From Myxococcales bacterium (lineage in GTDB: Bacteria; Myxococcota; Myxococcia; Myxococcales; Anaeromyxobacteraceae), in the NCBI GenBank assembly GCA_021848865.1, contig JAJZTO010000033.1, forward strand, positions 1-12,877: a DNA stretch of 12,877 bases, given 5' to 3'. The translations under genes were made by a program, and so were the position numbers. This document shows positions 6,998-12,877 of the stretch, in pieces (position 1 is the first letter of the stretch; each line of letters starts with the position of its first letter). Under the pieces are notes generated by a model, which ran no database searches, was not told where the DNA came from, and saw only the letters and a list, made by a program, of their open reading frames with translations.

Positions 6998-7288
6998 GTG
7001 CTGTCCATCGAAGAGGTCCGGCGCATCGCCTCCCTGGCGAGGCTCACGCTGTCGCCCGAGGAGGAGCGGCTCTACGCCGGCCAGCTCTCCGCCATCCTCG
7101 ACTACGTGAAGCAGCTGGAGGAGCTGGACGTCTCCGGCGTCGAGCCCATGACCCACGCGCTGGCCGCGGGCGAGGCGCCGGCCCTGCGCGCCGACCAGGT
7201 CCGCGAGGGGCTGGGGGCGGAGCGGGCCCTGGCGGCCGCCCCGGCGCGCGAGGGTACCGCCTTCCTGGTGCCGAGGATCATCGAGTGA
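6998..7288 (+). CDS. gatC: Aspartyl/glutamyl-tRNA amidotransferase subunit C
   Basis: GatC is the small belt-like subunit that stabilises GatA against GatB in the amidotransferase converting Glu-tRNA(Gln) and/or Asp-tRNA(Asn) to the amide forms. The 96 residues show the typical pattern: an N-terminal helix with IEEVRRIASLARLTLSPEE, a second helix AILDYVKQLEELDVSGVEP-M-T-H, and the C-terminal segment R-x-D-x-V (Q here) and FLVPRIIE. Length matches the family. It starts at a GTG (6998), 7 nt after the zinc-ribbon gene, and its stop overlaps the gatA GTG (gtga at 7285-7288), giving tight coupling. Confidence 0.96.
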   Translation: MLSIEEVRRIASLARLTLSPEEERLYAGQLSAILDYVKQLEELDVSGVEPMTHALAAGEAPALRADQVREGLGAERALAAAPAREGTAFLVPRIIE

Positions 7289-8751
7289 GCGCGGAGATCC
7301 TCGGCCTGGACCTGCGGGCGCTCTCCGGCGAGCTGGCCGCCCGGCGCCTCTCCTCCCGCGAGGCCACCGAGGCGGCGCTCTCGCGCATCGAGGCCACCGA
7401 CGGCCGGGTGGGAGCCTTCCTGCGGGTCACGGCCGAAGGCGCCCGGGCCGACGCGGCGGCCGCCGACGAGCGGGCCGCCCGGGGGGCGCGGCGCGGGCCG
7501 CTCGACGGGATCCCCCTGGCGGTGAAGGACCTCTTCCTCACCGAGGGGGTGGAGACCACCGCCGGCTCCCGCATCCTGGAGGGCTACCGCCCGCCCTACG
7601 ACGCCACCGCGGTGGCCCGGCTCCGCGCCGCCGGGGCGGTGCTGCTCGGCAAGCTGAACCTGGACGAGTTCGCCATGGGCTCCTCCAACGAGAACTCCGC
7701 CTTCAAGCCCTGCCGCAACCCCTGGGACCTCGGCCGCACCCCGGGCGGCTCCTCGGGCGGCAGCGCCGCCGCGGTGGCGGCGCGGCAGGCCTGGGGCACG
7801 CTGGGGACCGACACCGGCGGCTCGATCCGCGAGCCGGCCTCCTTCTGCGGCGTGGTCGGCGTCAAGCCCACCTACGGCCGGGTCTCGCGCTACGGGGTCG
7901 TCGCCTTCGCCAGCTCGCTCGACCAGGTGGGGCCGCTGGCCCGCACCGTCGGCGACGCCGCGCTGCTGCTCCAGGCGATCGCCGGGCACGACGAGCGCGA
8001 CATGACCTCCAGCACCCTCCCGGTCGGGGACTACCTGGCGCGCCTGGAGGAGGGGGCGGCGGGGCTGCGCATCGGCGTGCCGCGGGAGTGGTTCGGCGGC
8101 GGGCTGGAGCCGGGCGTCGAGGCGCGGGTGCGCGAGGCGCTGGCGCGCTACCAGGCGCTGGGCGCGCGGCTGGTGGAGATCTCGCTGCCCCACTCCCGCT
8201 ACGCCATCGCCGCCTACTACCTGATCGCGCCCGCCGAGGCCTCCTCCAACCTGGCGCGCTACGACGGCGTCCGGTACGGGCTGCGGGCGCCGGCCCGGGG
8301 GCTCCGGGAGATGTACGGCGAGACCCGGGCGCGCGGCTTCGGCCCGGAGCCCAAGCGGCGCATCATGCTCGGGACCTACGCCCTCTCGGCCGGCTACTAC
8401 GACGCCTACTACCTGCGCGCCCAGAAGGTCCGCACCCTGATCCGGCGCGACTTCGACCGGGCCTTCGAGGCCTGCGACGTGGTGGCCGGGCCGGTGGCGC
8501 CCACCGTGGCCTTCCGGCTGGGCGAGAAGCTCTCCGACCCGCTGCAGATGTACCTGGCCGACGTCTTCACCATCAGCGCCAACCTGGCGGCGCTGCCCGG
8601 GCTCTCGGTGCCCTGCGGGCTCCACCCGGTGGAGCGCGTGCCGGTGGGGCTGCAGCTGGTCGGGCGCCCCTTCGACGAGGCCACCCTGCTGCGGGCGGCG
8701 CGGGCGCTGGAGCGGGAGCAGGGGCCGCTGCCCGCGGCGCCGGAGGCGTGA
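7285..8751 (+). CDS. gatA: Aspartyl/glutamyl-tRNA amidotransferase subunit A (amidase)
   Basis: GatA hydrolyses glutamine and supplies ammonia to GatB through an internal channel. The 488-aa protein has the amidase-signature catalytic triad: K81 in IPLAVKDLF, S156 in RTPGGSSGGS, and nucleophile S180 in TDTGGSIREPAS. The surrounding segments VGVKPTYGRVSRYG and SLDQVGPLARTV are complete. C-terminal motifs such as LPGLSVPCG and PVGLQLVGRPFDEATLL are intact, and the length is normal. GTG start, chosen because it overlaps the gatC stop by 4 nt. Its stop overlaps the ATG of the next gene by 1 nt (TGATG). Confidence 0.98.
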   Translation: MSAEILGLDLRALSGELAARRLSSREATEAALSRIEATDGRVGAFLRVTAEGARADAAAADERAARGARRGPLDGIPLAVKDLFLTEGVETTAGSRILEGYRPPYDATAVARLRAAGAVLLGKLNLDEFAMGSSNENSAFKPCRNPWDLGRTPGGSSGGSAAAVAARQAWGTLGTDTGGSIREPASFCGVVGVKPTYGRVSRYGVVAFASSLDQVGPLARTVGDAALLLQAIAGHDERDMTSSTLPVGDYLARLEEGAAGLRIGVPREWFGGGLEPGVEARVREALARYQALGARLVEISLPHSRYAIAAYYLIAPAEASSNLARYDGVRYGLRAPARGLREMYGETRARGFGPEPKRRIMLGTYALSAGYYDAYYLRAQKVRTLIRRDFDRAFEACDVVAGPVAPTVAFRLGEKLSDPLQMYLADVFTISANLAALPGLSVPCGLHPVERVPVGLQLVGRPFDEATLLRAARALEREQGPLPAAPEA

Positions 8752-9218
8752 TGGCCCGGCCCCTCCTCACCGCCCCGGGCACGCCGCCGCCGCGCGGCGT
8801 TGGGATCCTCGTCTGGACGGCGATGGTCGCCTTCCTGCTGCTCTTCCTGGCGGTGGTGCTGGCGGTGGAGCCGCCCGCCGACGACCTCCGGGCCCCCCGG
8901 CAGCTGCTCTTCGGGCTGGCGCTCGTCACCTCGGCGGCGGGCATCGCCCTCTCCCGGCTGGTCCCGCCCCGCATCGCCGCGCGCCACACCGGCGGGCGCC
9001 CCGCCAACGCCCTGGTCCGGTCGCTGGTCGGCTGGGCCGCCTGCGAGGCGGTGGCCCTCTACCCGCTGGTGGCCCACGTGCTGGTGCACGACCACCGGCT
9101 CCTCGGCGTCTTCGCGGTGGACGTGGTGGCGCTCGTCACCCTCTTCCCCAGCAGGAACGCCTGGGCGCAGCTCGCGGCCGACCGGGCCGGCGCGGGCGCC
9201 GGGGGGGCGGTGCGCTAG
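8751..9218 (+). CDS. Unrecognised four-helix membrane protein between gatA and gatB
   Basis: A 155-aa protein with hydrophobic segments at about 18-39, 51-69, 90-111 and 116-133 and short polar ends. I do not recognise the family. Helix 3 contains a buried acidic residue, E99, in the sequence WAACEAVALYPLV, which loosely recalls the Glu-bearing helix of ATP synthase c subunits (A-x-x-EA-x-x-x-YG), but the rest of the protein is not c-subunit-like. The ATG at 8751 overlaps the gatA stop by 1 nt, and the TAG stop at 9216-9218 abuts the gatB ATG directly, so it must be translated in step with the amidotransferase. High third-position GC and intact hydrophobic pattern support a real gene. No link of this protein to tRNA amidation is known to me. 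Confidence 0.8.
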   Translation: MARPLLTAPGTPPPRGVGILVWTAMVAFLLLFLAVVLAVEPPADDLRAPRQLLFGLALVTSAAGIALSRLVPPRIAARHTGGRPANALVRSLVGWAACEAVALYPLVAHVLVHDHRLLGVFAVDVVALVTLFPSRNAWAQLAADRAGAGAGGAVR

Positions 9219-10676
9219 ATGCCGGTCGCCGACTTCGACGTGGTCCTGGGGCTGGAGGTCCACGCCCAGCTCCTCACCCGGAGCAAGATCTTCTGCGGCT
9301 GCCCCACCACCTTCGGCGCGGCGCCCAACGCCCACACCTGCCCGGTCTGCCTGGCGCTGCCGGGGGCGCTGCCCTGGCTGAACCGCGAGGTGGTGGAGCT
9401 GGCGGTCCGCACCGGGCTGGCGCTGGGCTGCGAGATCCAGCCGGTCAGCGTCTTCGCCCGCAAGAACTACTTCTACCCGGACCTCCCCAAGGGCTACCAG
9501 ATCTCCCAGTACGAGCGGCCCATCTGCCTGGGCGGCGCGGTGGAGTTCACGGTGGGCGGGGAGGAGCGGCGGGTGCGGCTCACCCGCATCCACATGGAGG
9601 AGGACGCCGGGAAGAACCTGCACGACGTCGCCCCCGACGGCTCCTCCGGCGTGGACCTGAACCGGGCCGGCGTGCCGCTCCTGGAGATCGTCAGCGAGCC
9701 GGAGCTGCGCTCGGTGGACGAGGCGGTCGAGTACCTGAAGGCGCTGCGGGCGGTGCTGGTGGCGCTCGAGGTGAACGACGGCAACCTGGAGGAGGGCTCC
9801 TTCCGCTGCGACGCCAACGTCAGCGTCAAGCCCCGGGGGCGGGAGCGGCTGGGGCAGCGCTGCGAGATCAAGAACATGAACTCCTTCCGCTTCCTGCGGC
9901 AGGCGGTGGAGTTCGAGGTCCGGCGCCAGGTGGAGGTGATCGAGTCGGGCGGGAAGGTGGAGCAGGAGACGCGGCTCTTCGATCCCGACCGCGGCGAGAC
10001 CCGGGCGATGCGCAGCAAGGAGGAGGCCCACGACTACCGCTACTTCCCCGAGCCGGACCTGCCGCCGGTGCGGGTGGAGCCGGGGCTGATCGCCGCGGCG
10101 CGGGGCGCCCTGCCGGAGCTGCCGCGGGCCCGGGCCCGGCGCTACCGGGAGCGGCTCGGGCTGCCGGCGGCCGACGCCGCGCTGATCGGCTCCGACCCGG
10201 AGGTGGCCCGGTTCTTCGACGCGGCGGTGGCGGCCGGCGGCCAGGGGGCGGAGGCGGCGCGGCGCATCGCCAACTGGCTGAACGGCGACGTGGCCCGGCT
10301 CGCCAACGAGTCCGGCCTGCCGCCCCGCGCCTGGAAGCTCACCCCCGGGGCGCTGGCCGAGCTGGTGGGGCTCATCGAGGCCGGGACCGTCGGCGGACCC
10401 GGGGCCAAGCAGGCGCTGGAGGAGTGCTTCCGCACCGGCGCCTCCCCGGCGGCGGTGGTGCGGGAGAAGGGGCTCTCGCAGGTCTCGGACGCCTCGGCCG
10501 TCGAGGCGGTGGTGGAGCGGGTGCTGGCGGCGAGCCCGGCCGAGGTGGAGCGCTACCGGGCCGGCAACGCCAAGCTGCTCGGCTTCTTCGTGGGGCAGGT
10601 GATGAAGGAGATGAAGGGCAAGGGCAACCCGGCGCTGGTCAACGCCGCGGTGAAGAAGAAGCTGGGGGGGCCGTGA
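9219..10676 (+). CDS. gatB: Aspartyl/glutamyl-tRNA amidotransferase subunit B
   Basis: GatB binds the mischarged tRNA, activates the side chain with ATP and accepts ammonia from GatA. The 485-aa protein opens with VVLGLEVHAQLLT-x-SKIFC. Cysteines C26, C28, C41 and C44 (the latter in CPVCLALPGALP) form the zinc-type set seen in many GatB proteins. YFYPDLPKGYQISQY lies at 84-98, DLNRAGVPLLEIVSEPEL at 146-163, and R-x-E-IKN-x-NS near 220. The C-terminal YqeY-like tail ends with FFVGQVMKEMKGKGNP, which in the family recognises tRNA. Length is normal. Start directly follows the TAG of the membrane protein; the end overlaps the next GTG by 4 nt. With gatC and gatA adjacent, the full heterotrimer is encoded here. 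Confidence 0.98.
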   Translation: MPVADFDVVLGLEVHAQLLTRSKIFCGCPTTFGAAPNAHTCPVCLALPGALPWLNREVVELAVRTGLALGCEIQPVSVFARKNYFYPDLPKGYQISQYERPICLGGAVEFTVGGEERRVRLTRIHMEEDAGKNLHDVAPDGSSGVDLNRAGVPLLEIVSEPELRSVDEAVEYLKALRAVLVALEVNDGNLEEGSFRCDANVSVKPRGRERLGQRCEIKNMNSFRFLRQAVEFEVRRQVEVIESGGKVEQETRLFDPDRGETRAMRSKEEAHDYRYFPEPDLPPVRVEPGLIAAARGALPELPRARARRYRERLGLPAADAALIGSDPEVARFFDAAVAAGGQGAEAARRIANWLNGDVARLANESGLPPRAWKLTPGALAELVGLIEAGTVGGPGAKQALEECFRTGASPAAVVREKGLSQVSDASAVEAVVERVLAASPAEVERYRAGNAKLLGFFVGQVMKEMKGKGNPALVNAAVKKKLGGP

Positions 10677-10894
10677 CGGGGGGCCGCGGCCCGGGCTGGG
10701 GCGCCGGCCCCGCCGGCGCCGGCGCGGCGCCGCCCTCGCGGACCTTCCTGGCGCTGCTGGCCCTCGCGGCGGTGCTGGTGGCGGCCTTCCTGGCCGCCGA
10801 CGGGCGCTGGGGCTCGGCGCTGGCCCTGGCCGCGGCGGCGGTCTACTTCACCCTGCGGTACACCGGACGGATCGGCCGGCGGAGATCGCCGTGA
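10673..10894 (+). CDS. Unrecognised 73-aa two-helix membrane protein
   Basis: This small gene begins with a GTG that overlaps the gatB stop by 4 nt and ends with a TGA that overlaps the mtnA GTG by 4 nt. The position alone argues that it is translated. The product has a Gly/Pro/Ala-rich N-terminus, hydrophobic segments at about 24-42 and 47-62, and a basic C-terminal tail (RYTGRIGRRR), which by the positive-inside rule would lie in the cytoplasm. No family is recognised and no enzymatic residues are visible. It could be a membrane anchor or simply a lineage-specific small protein. Confidence 0.65.
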   Translation: MTGGRGPGWGAGPAGAGAAPPSRTFLALLALAAVLVAAFLAADGRWGSALALAAAAVYFTLRYTGRIGRRRSP

Positions 10895-11943
10895 AGGAAC
10901 CGCTGCGGCCGGTGCGCTACGACGACCGGGACGACACCGTCCGGCTGCTCGACCAGCGCGAGCTCCCCGGGGTGGAGAGCTGGCTGGCGCTGCGCTCCTC
11001 GGCCGAGGTGGCCGACGCCATCCGCACCCTGGCGGTGCGCGGCGCCCCGGCCATCGGCGTGGCCGCCGCCTTCGGGCTGGCCGCCGACGCCCGCCGCGGC
11101 GCCGACGCCGCGGCGCTGGCCCGCCACGCCGAGCTGCTGGCGCGCGCCCGCCCCACCGCGGTGAACCTGGCCTGGGCGGTGCGCCGCGTCTCGCGCCGCT
11201 TCGGCGAGGGGGGCGAGGCCGTGCTGGCCGAGGCCCAGGCCATCCGCGACGAGGACGAGGCCGCCTGCCGGCGCCTGGGGGCGCTGGGGGCGCCGCTGCT
11301 GCCGCCCGGGGCCCGCGTGCTCACCCACTGCAACGCCGGGGCGCTGGCCACCGCCGGCTACGGCACCGCCCTGGGGATCGTCCGCGCCGCGGTGGAGGCC
11401 GGCAACGCCGTCACCGTGCTGGCCGACGAGACCCGGCCCTTCTTCCAGGGGGCGCGCCTCACCGCCTGGGAGCTGCAGCGCGACGGCATCCCGGTGACGG
11501 TGCTCACCGACGGCATGGCCGGCTGGCTCATGGCGCGCGGCGAGGTCGACGCGGTGGTGGTGGGGGCCGACCGCATCGCCCGGAACGGCGACGTCGCCAA
11601 CAAGATCGGCACCTACGGGCTGGCGGTGCTGGCGGCGCACCACCGGCTGCCCGTCTACGTGGCCGCCCCCTGGAGCACGGTGGACCGCGACACGCCCGAC
11701 GGCGGCGCCATCCCCATCGAGGAGCGCAGCGGCGACGAGGTCACGGTCATCGGGGGGCTCCGGGTGGCGCCCCTGGGCGTCCCGGCCCGCTACCCGGCCT
11801 TCGACGTGACCCCGGCGGCGCTGGTCACGGCCATCGTCACCGAGCGCGGCCTGGCCCGGGCCCCCTACGGACCGGCCCTGGAGGCGCTCGGCCGGGCACA
11901 AGGCCCGGGAATCCTTGACAGGCCGGCCGGGCCGATCGTATAG
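10891..11943 (+). CDS. mtnA: S-methyl-5-thioribose-1-phosphate isomerase
   Basis: MtnA converts 5-methylthioribose-1-phosphate to 5-methylthioribulose-1-phosphate in the methionine salvage pathway. The 350-aa protein shows the family motifs: AVRGAPAIGVAAAFGLA (48-64), the catalytic-site Cys in LTHCNAGALAT (C147), ADETRPFFQGARLTAWEL (178-194), the catalytic Asp in VVGADRIARNGDVANKIGTY (D227), and APWSTVD (259-265). These separate MtnA from eIF2B-like and ribose-1,5-bisphosphate isomerase relatives reasonably well. GTG start overlapping the upstream stop. No other salvage gene is visible nearby, so its place after gatB probably reflects local operon history rather than shared function. The last codons double as promoter sequence for rplU. 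Confidence 0.95.
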   Translation: MKEPLRPVRYDDRDDTVRLLDQRELPGVESWLALRSSAEVADAIRTLAVRGAPAIGVAAAFGLAADARRGADAAALARHAELLARARPTAVNLAWAVRRVSRRFGEGGEAVLAEAQAIRDEDEAACRRLGALGAPLLPPGARVLTHCNAGALATAGYGTALGIVRAAVEAGNAVTVLADETRPFFQGARLTAWELQRDGIPVTVLTDGMAGWLMARGEVDAVVVGADRIARNGDVANKIGTYGLAVLAAHHRLPVYVAAPWSTVDRDTPDGGAIPIEERSGDEVTVIGGLRVAPLGVPARYPAFDVTPAALVTAIVTERGLARAPYGPALEALGRAQGPGILDRPAGPIV

Positions 11944-11944
11944 A
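11915..11944 (+). promoter_or_regulatory. Strong sigma-70 promoter for rplU-rpmA inside the 3' end of mtnA
   Basis: A perfect TTGACA at 11915-11920 is followed after 18 nt by TATAGA at 11939-11944. The mtnA stop codon (TAG, 11941-11943) lies inside the -10 box. In such GC-rich DNA a perfect -35 with a TATA-starting -10 just before a ribosomal-protein gene is unlikely to be chance. Transcription would begin near 11951, giving an rplU leader of about 90 nt. Confidence 0.75.
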
Positions 11945-11969
11945 ACCGCCCTCCCGGAGGTCCGGGGCC

Positions 11970-11994
11970 GGCTCGCGCGTGGTGCGCTCGAGCC
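11970..11994 (+). promoter_or_regulatory. Leader hairpin upstream of rplU
   Basis: GGCTCG (11970-11975) pairs with CGAGCC (11989-11994); inside it, after one C-T mismatch, GCG pairs with CGC around the loop TGGTG. This is nine base pairs in the untranslated leader between the promoter and rplU. It lies immediately before a terminator-like hairpin, as expected for a regulatory leader. The function is inferred. Confidence 0.5.
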
Positions 11995-12021
11995 AGAACC
12001 CTGGAAGCCCACGGGTTTTTT
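11995..12021 (+). terminator. Intrinsic-terminator-like hairpin in the rplU leader (possible attenuator)
   Basis: AACCC (11997-12001) and TGG (12002-12004) pair with CCA (12009-12011) and GGGTT (12013-12017), with one bulged C at 12012 and loop AAGC. Eight base pairs run straight into six T (12016-12021), two of which are in the stem. A T run like this is rare in the window. It lies after the putative rplU promoter and before the rplU start, so it would affect rplU as well as transcripts coming through from mtnA. Confidence 0.5.
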
Positions 12022-12026
12022 CGTTC

Positions 12027-12032
12027 AAGGAG
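12027..12032 (+). promoter_or_regulatory. Shine-Dalgarno site of rplU
   Basis: AAGGAG at 12027-12032, 7 nt before the ATG at 12040. It is one of the best ribosome sites in the window and fixes the rplU start. It follows the terminator-like hairpin by only 5 nt, so that structure could also influence ribosome access. Confidence 0.8.
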
Positions 12033-12039
12033 CAGCTCG

Positions 12040-12345
12040 ATGTACGCGGTGATCCAGACCGGCGGGAAGCAGTACCGCGTCGCCACCGGCGACACGCTCA
12101 AGATCGAGAAGCTGACGGGCGACGTCGGCGCCAAGGTGAAGTTCGAGGCGCTGCTCGTCGGCGGCGAGGGCGAGGCGCGGGTGGGGAAGCCCACCGTCGC
12201 CGGCGCGGCCGTCGAGGGCGAGATCGTCGGCCAGGGCAAGCACAAGAAGGTGGTCCACTTCCGCAAGAAGAAGGAAGGCTGGACCAAGAAGCGCGGCCAC
12301 CGGCAGCCCTTCACCGAGATCAAGATCACCGCGGTGAACGCGTAG
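12040..12345 (+). CDS. rplU: 50S ribosomal protein L21
   Basis: L21 is a 23S rRNA-binding protein of the large subunit. The 101-aa product begins MYAVIQTGGKQYRVATGD, the classic L21 start, and ends with the conserved KKRGHRQPFTEIKI segment that contacts rRNA. Length is normal. A strong Shine-Dalgarno supports the ATG. It is followed 22 nt later by rpmA and then obgE, the conserved rplU-rpmA-obg order of many bacteria. Confidence 0.98.
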   Translation: MYAVIQTGGKQYRVATGDTLKIEKLTGDVGAKVKFEALLVGGEGEARVGKPTVAGAAVEGEIVGQGKHKKVVHFRKKKEGWTKKRGHRQPFTEIKITAVNA

Positions 12346-12367
12346 GCCGCGAGAGAAGGACGAAGCC

Positions 12368-12628
12368 ATGGCTCACAAAAAAGGACAGGGTTCCTCGCGC
12401 AACGGCCGCGACTCGCAGGGCCAGCGGCGCGGGATCAAGATCTACGGCTCCGAGGCGGTCGAGGCGGGCAACATCCTGATCCGCCAGCTCGGCACCAAGT
12501 TCCACCCCGGCTCGAACGTCGGGATGGGCAAGGACTTCACCCTCTTCGCCCTGGTGGACGGGACGGTGAAGTTCTCGAAGACCCGGGGCGACCGGCGCGT
12601 CGTCTCGATCGTCCCCAAGTCTGTCTAA
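12368..12628 (+). CDS. rpmA: 50S ribosomal protein L27
   Basis: L27 sits near the peptidyl-transferase centre, its N-terminal tail reaching toward the tRNA ends. The 86-aa product starts MAHKKGQGSSRNGRDS and continues with KIYGSEAVEAGNILIRQ, G-T-KFHPG-x-NVG-x-GKD and FALVDGTVKF, all standard. The N-terminus starts directly with the mature-like AHKKG, so no Firmicutes-type cleaved leader is present. AGAAGGA at 12354-12360 serves as ribosome site. Co-transcribed with rplU. Confidence 0.98.
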   Translation: MAHKKGQGSSRNGRDSQGQRRGIKIYGSEAVEAGNILIRQLGTKFHPGSNVGMGKDFTLFALVDGTVKFSKTRGDRRVVSIVPKSV

Positions 12629-12773
12629 CGGGGACTGCGTCCCCGCCCCGCCGGCAGAGCCGTCGGGGCCCCACCCCAGCCCCGCGGGCCCCTGTCGCGC
12701 TTCGGCTGCGCCTCGCGCGCCGTCCCGCGGGGAGGGGCCCAGCCCCTCCCCAGCTTCGCTGGGGCCCCACCCC
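12629..12773 (+). repeat. GC-rich cluster of inverted and direct repeats between rpmA and obgE
   Basis: Hairpins are visible by eye. CGGGGAC (12629-12635) pairs with GTCCCCG (12639-12645), directly after the rpmA stop. GGGGAGGGGC (12729-12738) pairs with GCCCCTCCCC (12742-12751), and CCCCAGC (12748-12754) with GCTGGGG (12758-12764). The last two share CCCC at 12748-12751 and cannot form fully together. The 13-base string GGGGCCCCACCCC occurs at 12665-12677 and 12761-12773, and the palindrome CCCGCGGG at 12681 and 12724. No T run follows any of these hairpins, so they are not ordinary intrinsic terminators. It could be an intergenic REP-like element, or an RNA stem that tunes obgE relative to the ribosomal genes. 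Confidence 0.7.
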
Positions 12774-12792
12774 GAAGTATGGTGAGGACCGC

Positions 12793-12877
12793 GTGAAGTT
12801 CGTCGACGAGGTCCGCATCCGCGTGAAGGCCGGCGACGGCGGCGACGGCGCCATCGCCTGGCGGCGGGAGAAGTTCA
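12793..12877 (+). CDS. obgE: GTPase Obg/CgtA, N-terminal fragment (runs off the window)
   Basis: Only the first 28 codons are present: MKFVDEVRIRVKAGDGGDGA followed by IAWRREKF. This is the start of the glycine-rich Obg fold, conserved in the ribosome-associated GTPase that acts in 50S assembly and stress control. The GTG at 12793 gives the family's usual N-terminus, with GAGG at 12784-12787 as ribosome site. The ATG at 12779 is out of frame. The rplU-rpmA-obg order supports the call. The gene is cut by the window edge, not by mutation. Confidence 0.95.
   Translation, partial: MKFVDEVRIRVKAGDGGDGAIAWRREKF

Noticed and set aside
10891..11943. The mtnA gene as ribose-1,5-bisphosphate isomerase or eIF2B-like protein
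   Set aside because: The THCNAG, ADETRPFFQGARLTAWEL and GADRI motifs and the length match MtnA best.
12629..12645. Hairpin right after rpmA as an intrinsic terminator
   Set aside because: Seven strong base pairs but no following T run; obgE is normally co-transcribed. Kept only as part of the repeat cluster.

Overview
The window is a very GC-rich stretch of ordinary chromosomal DNA. The protein families and their style (MJ0042 zinc ribbon with a proline-rich linker, Ala/Pro-rich low-complexity segments, many GTG starts and 1-4 nt gene overlaps) suggest a deltaproteobacterium/myxobacterium, most like Anaeromyxobacter. That placement is from family style and base composition, not from a database match. 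There are no mobile elements, CRISPR arrays, rRNAs or tRNAs, and no gene-free stretch over 300 bases.

Layout. (1) 1-1857, plus strand: a short 3'-broken piece of rsmD (16S rRNA guanine-N2 methyltransferase) runs, with a change of frame, into a YIP1-type membrane protein. A small DUF2752 membrane protein and plsY (glycerol-3-phosphate acyltransferase) follow with almost no spacing. (2) 1866-4622, minus strand: ftsK, the DNA translocase that clears chromosomes from the division septum, converges on plsY with 8 nt between them. (3) 4623-4772: a divergent promoter region. (4) 4773-6990, plus strand: a 622-aa protein with a zinc ribbon, a GYF-like region, a proline-rich linker, one membrane helix and C-terminal TPRs, then a small zf-TFIIB zinc-ribbon protein. 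(5) 6998-11943, plus strand: gatC, gatA, a 155-aa membrane protein, gatB, a 73-aa membrane protein and mtnA, mostly joined by overlapping stop/start codons. GatCAB makes Gln-tRNA and/or Asn-tRNA by transamidation. MtnA belongs to methionine salvage. The two membrane proteins are unassigned. (6) 11915-12877, plus strand: a strong promoter inside the 3' end of mtnA, a structured leader with a terminator-like hairpin, rplU (L21), rpmA (L27), a GC-rich hairpin cluster, and the first 28 codons of obgE.

Most of the window is housekeeping. The points most worth checking are the rsmD/YIP1 junction (assembly error or real deletion), the GltJ/AgmX-like architecture of the 622-aa protein with a TPR tail, the apparent attenuator ahead of rplU, and the two membrane proteins threaded through the gatCAB operon. 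I did not find a convincing wholly new system.
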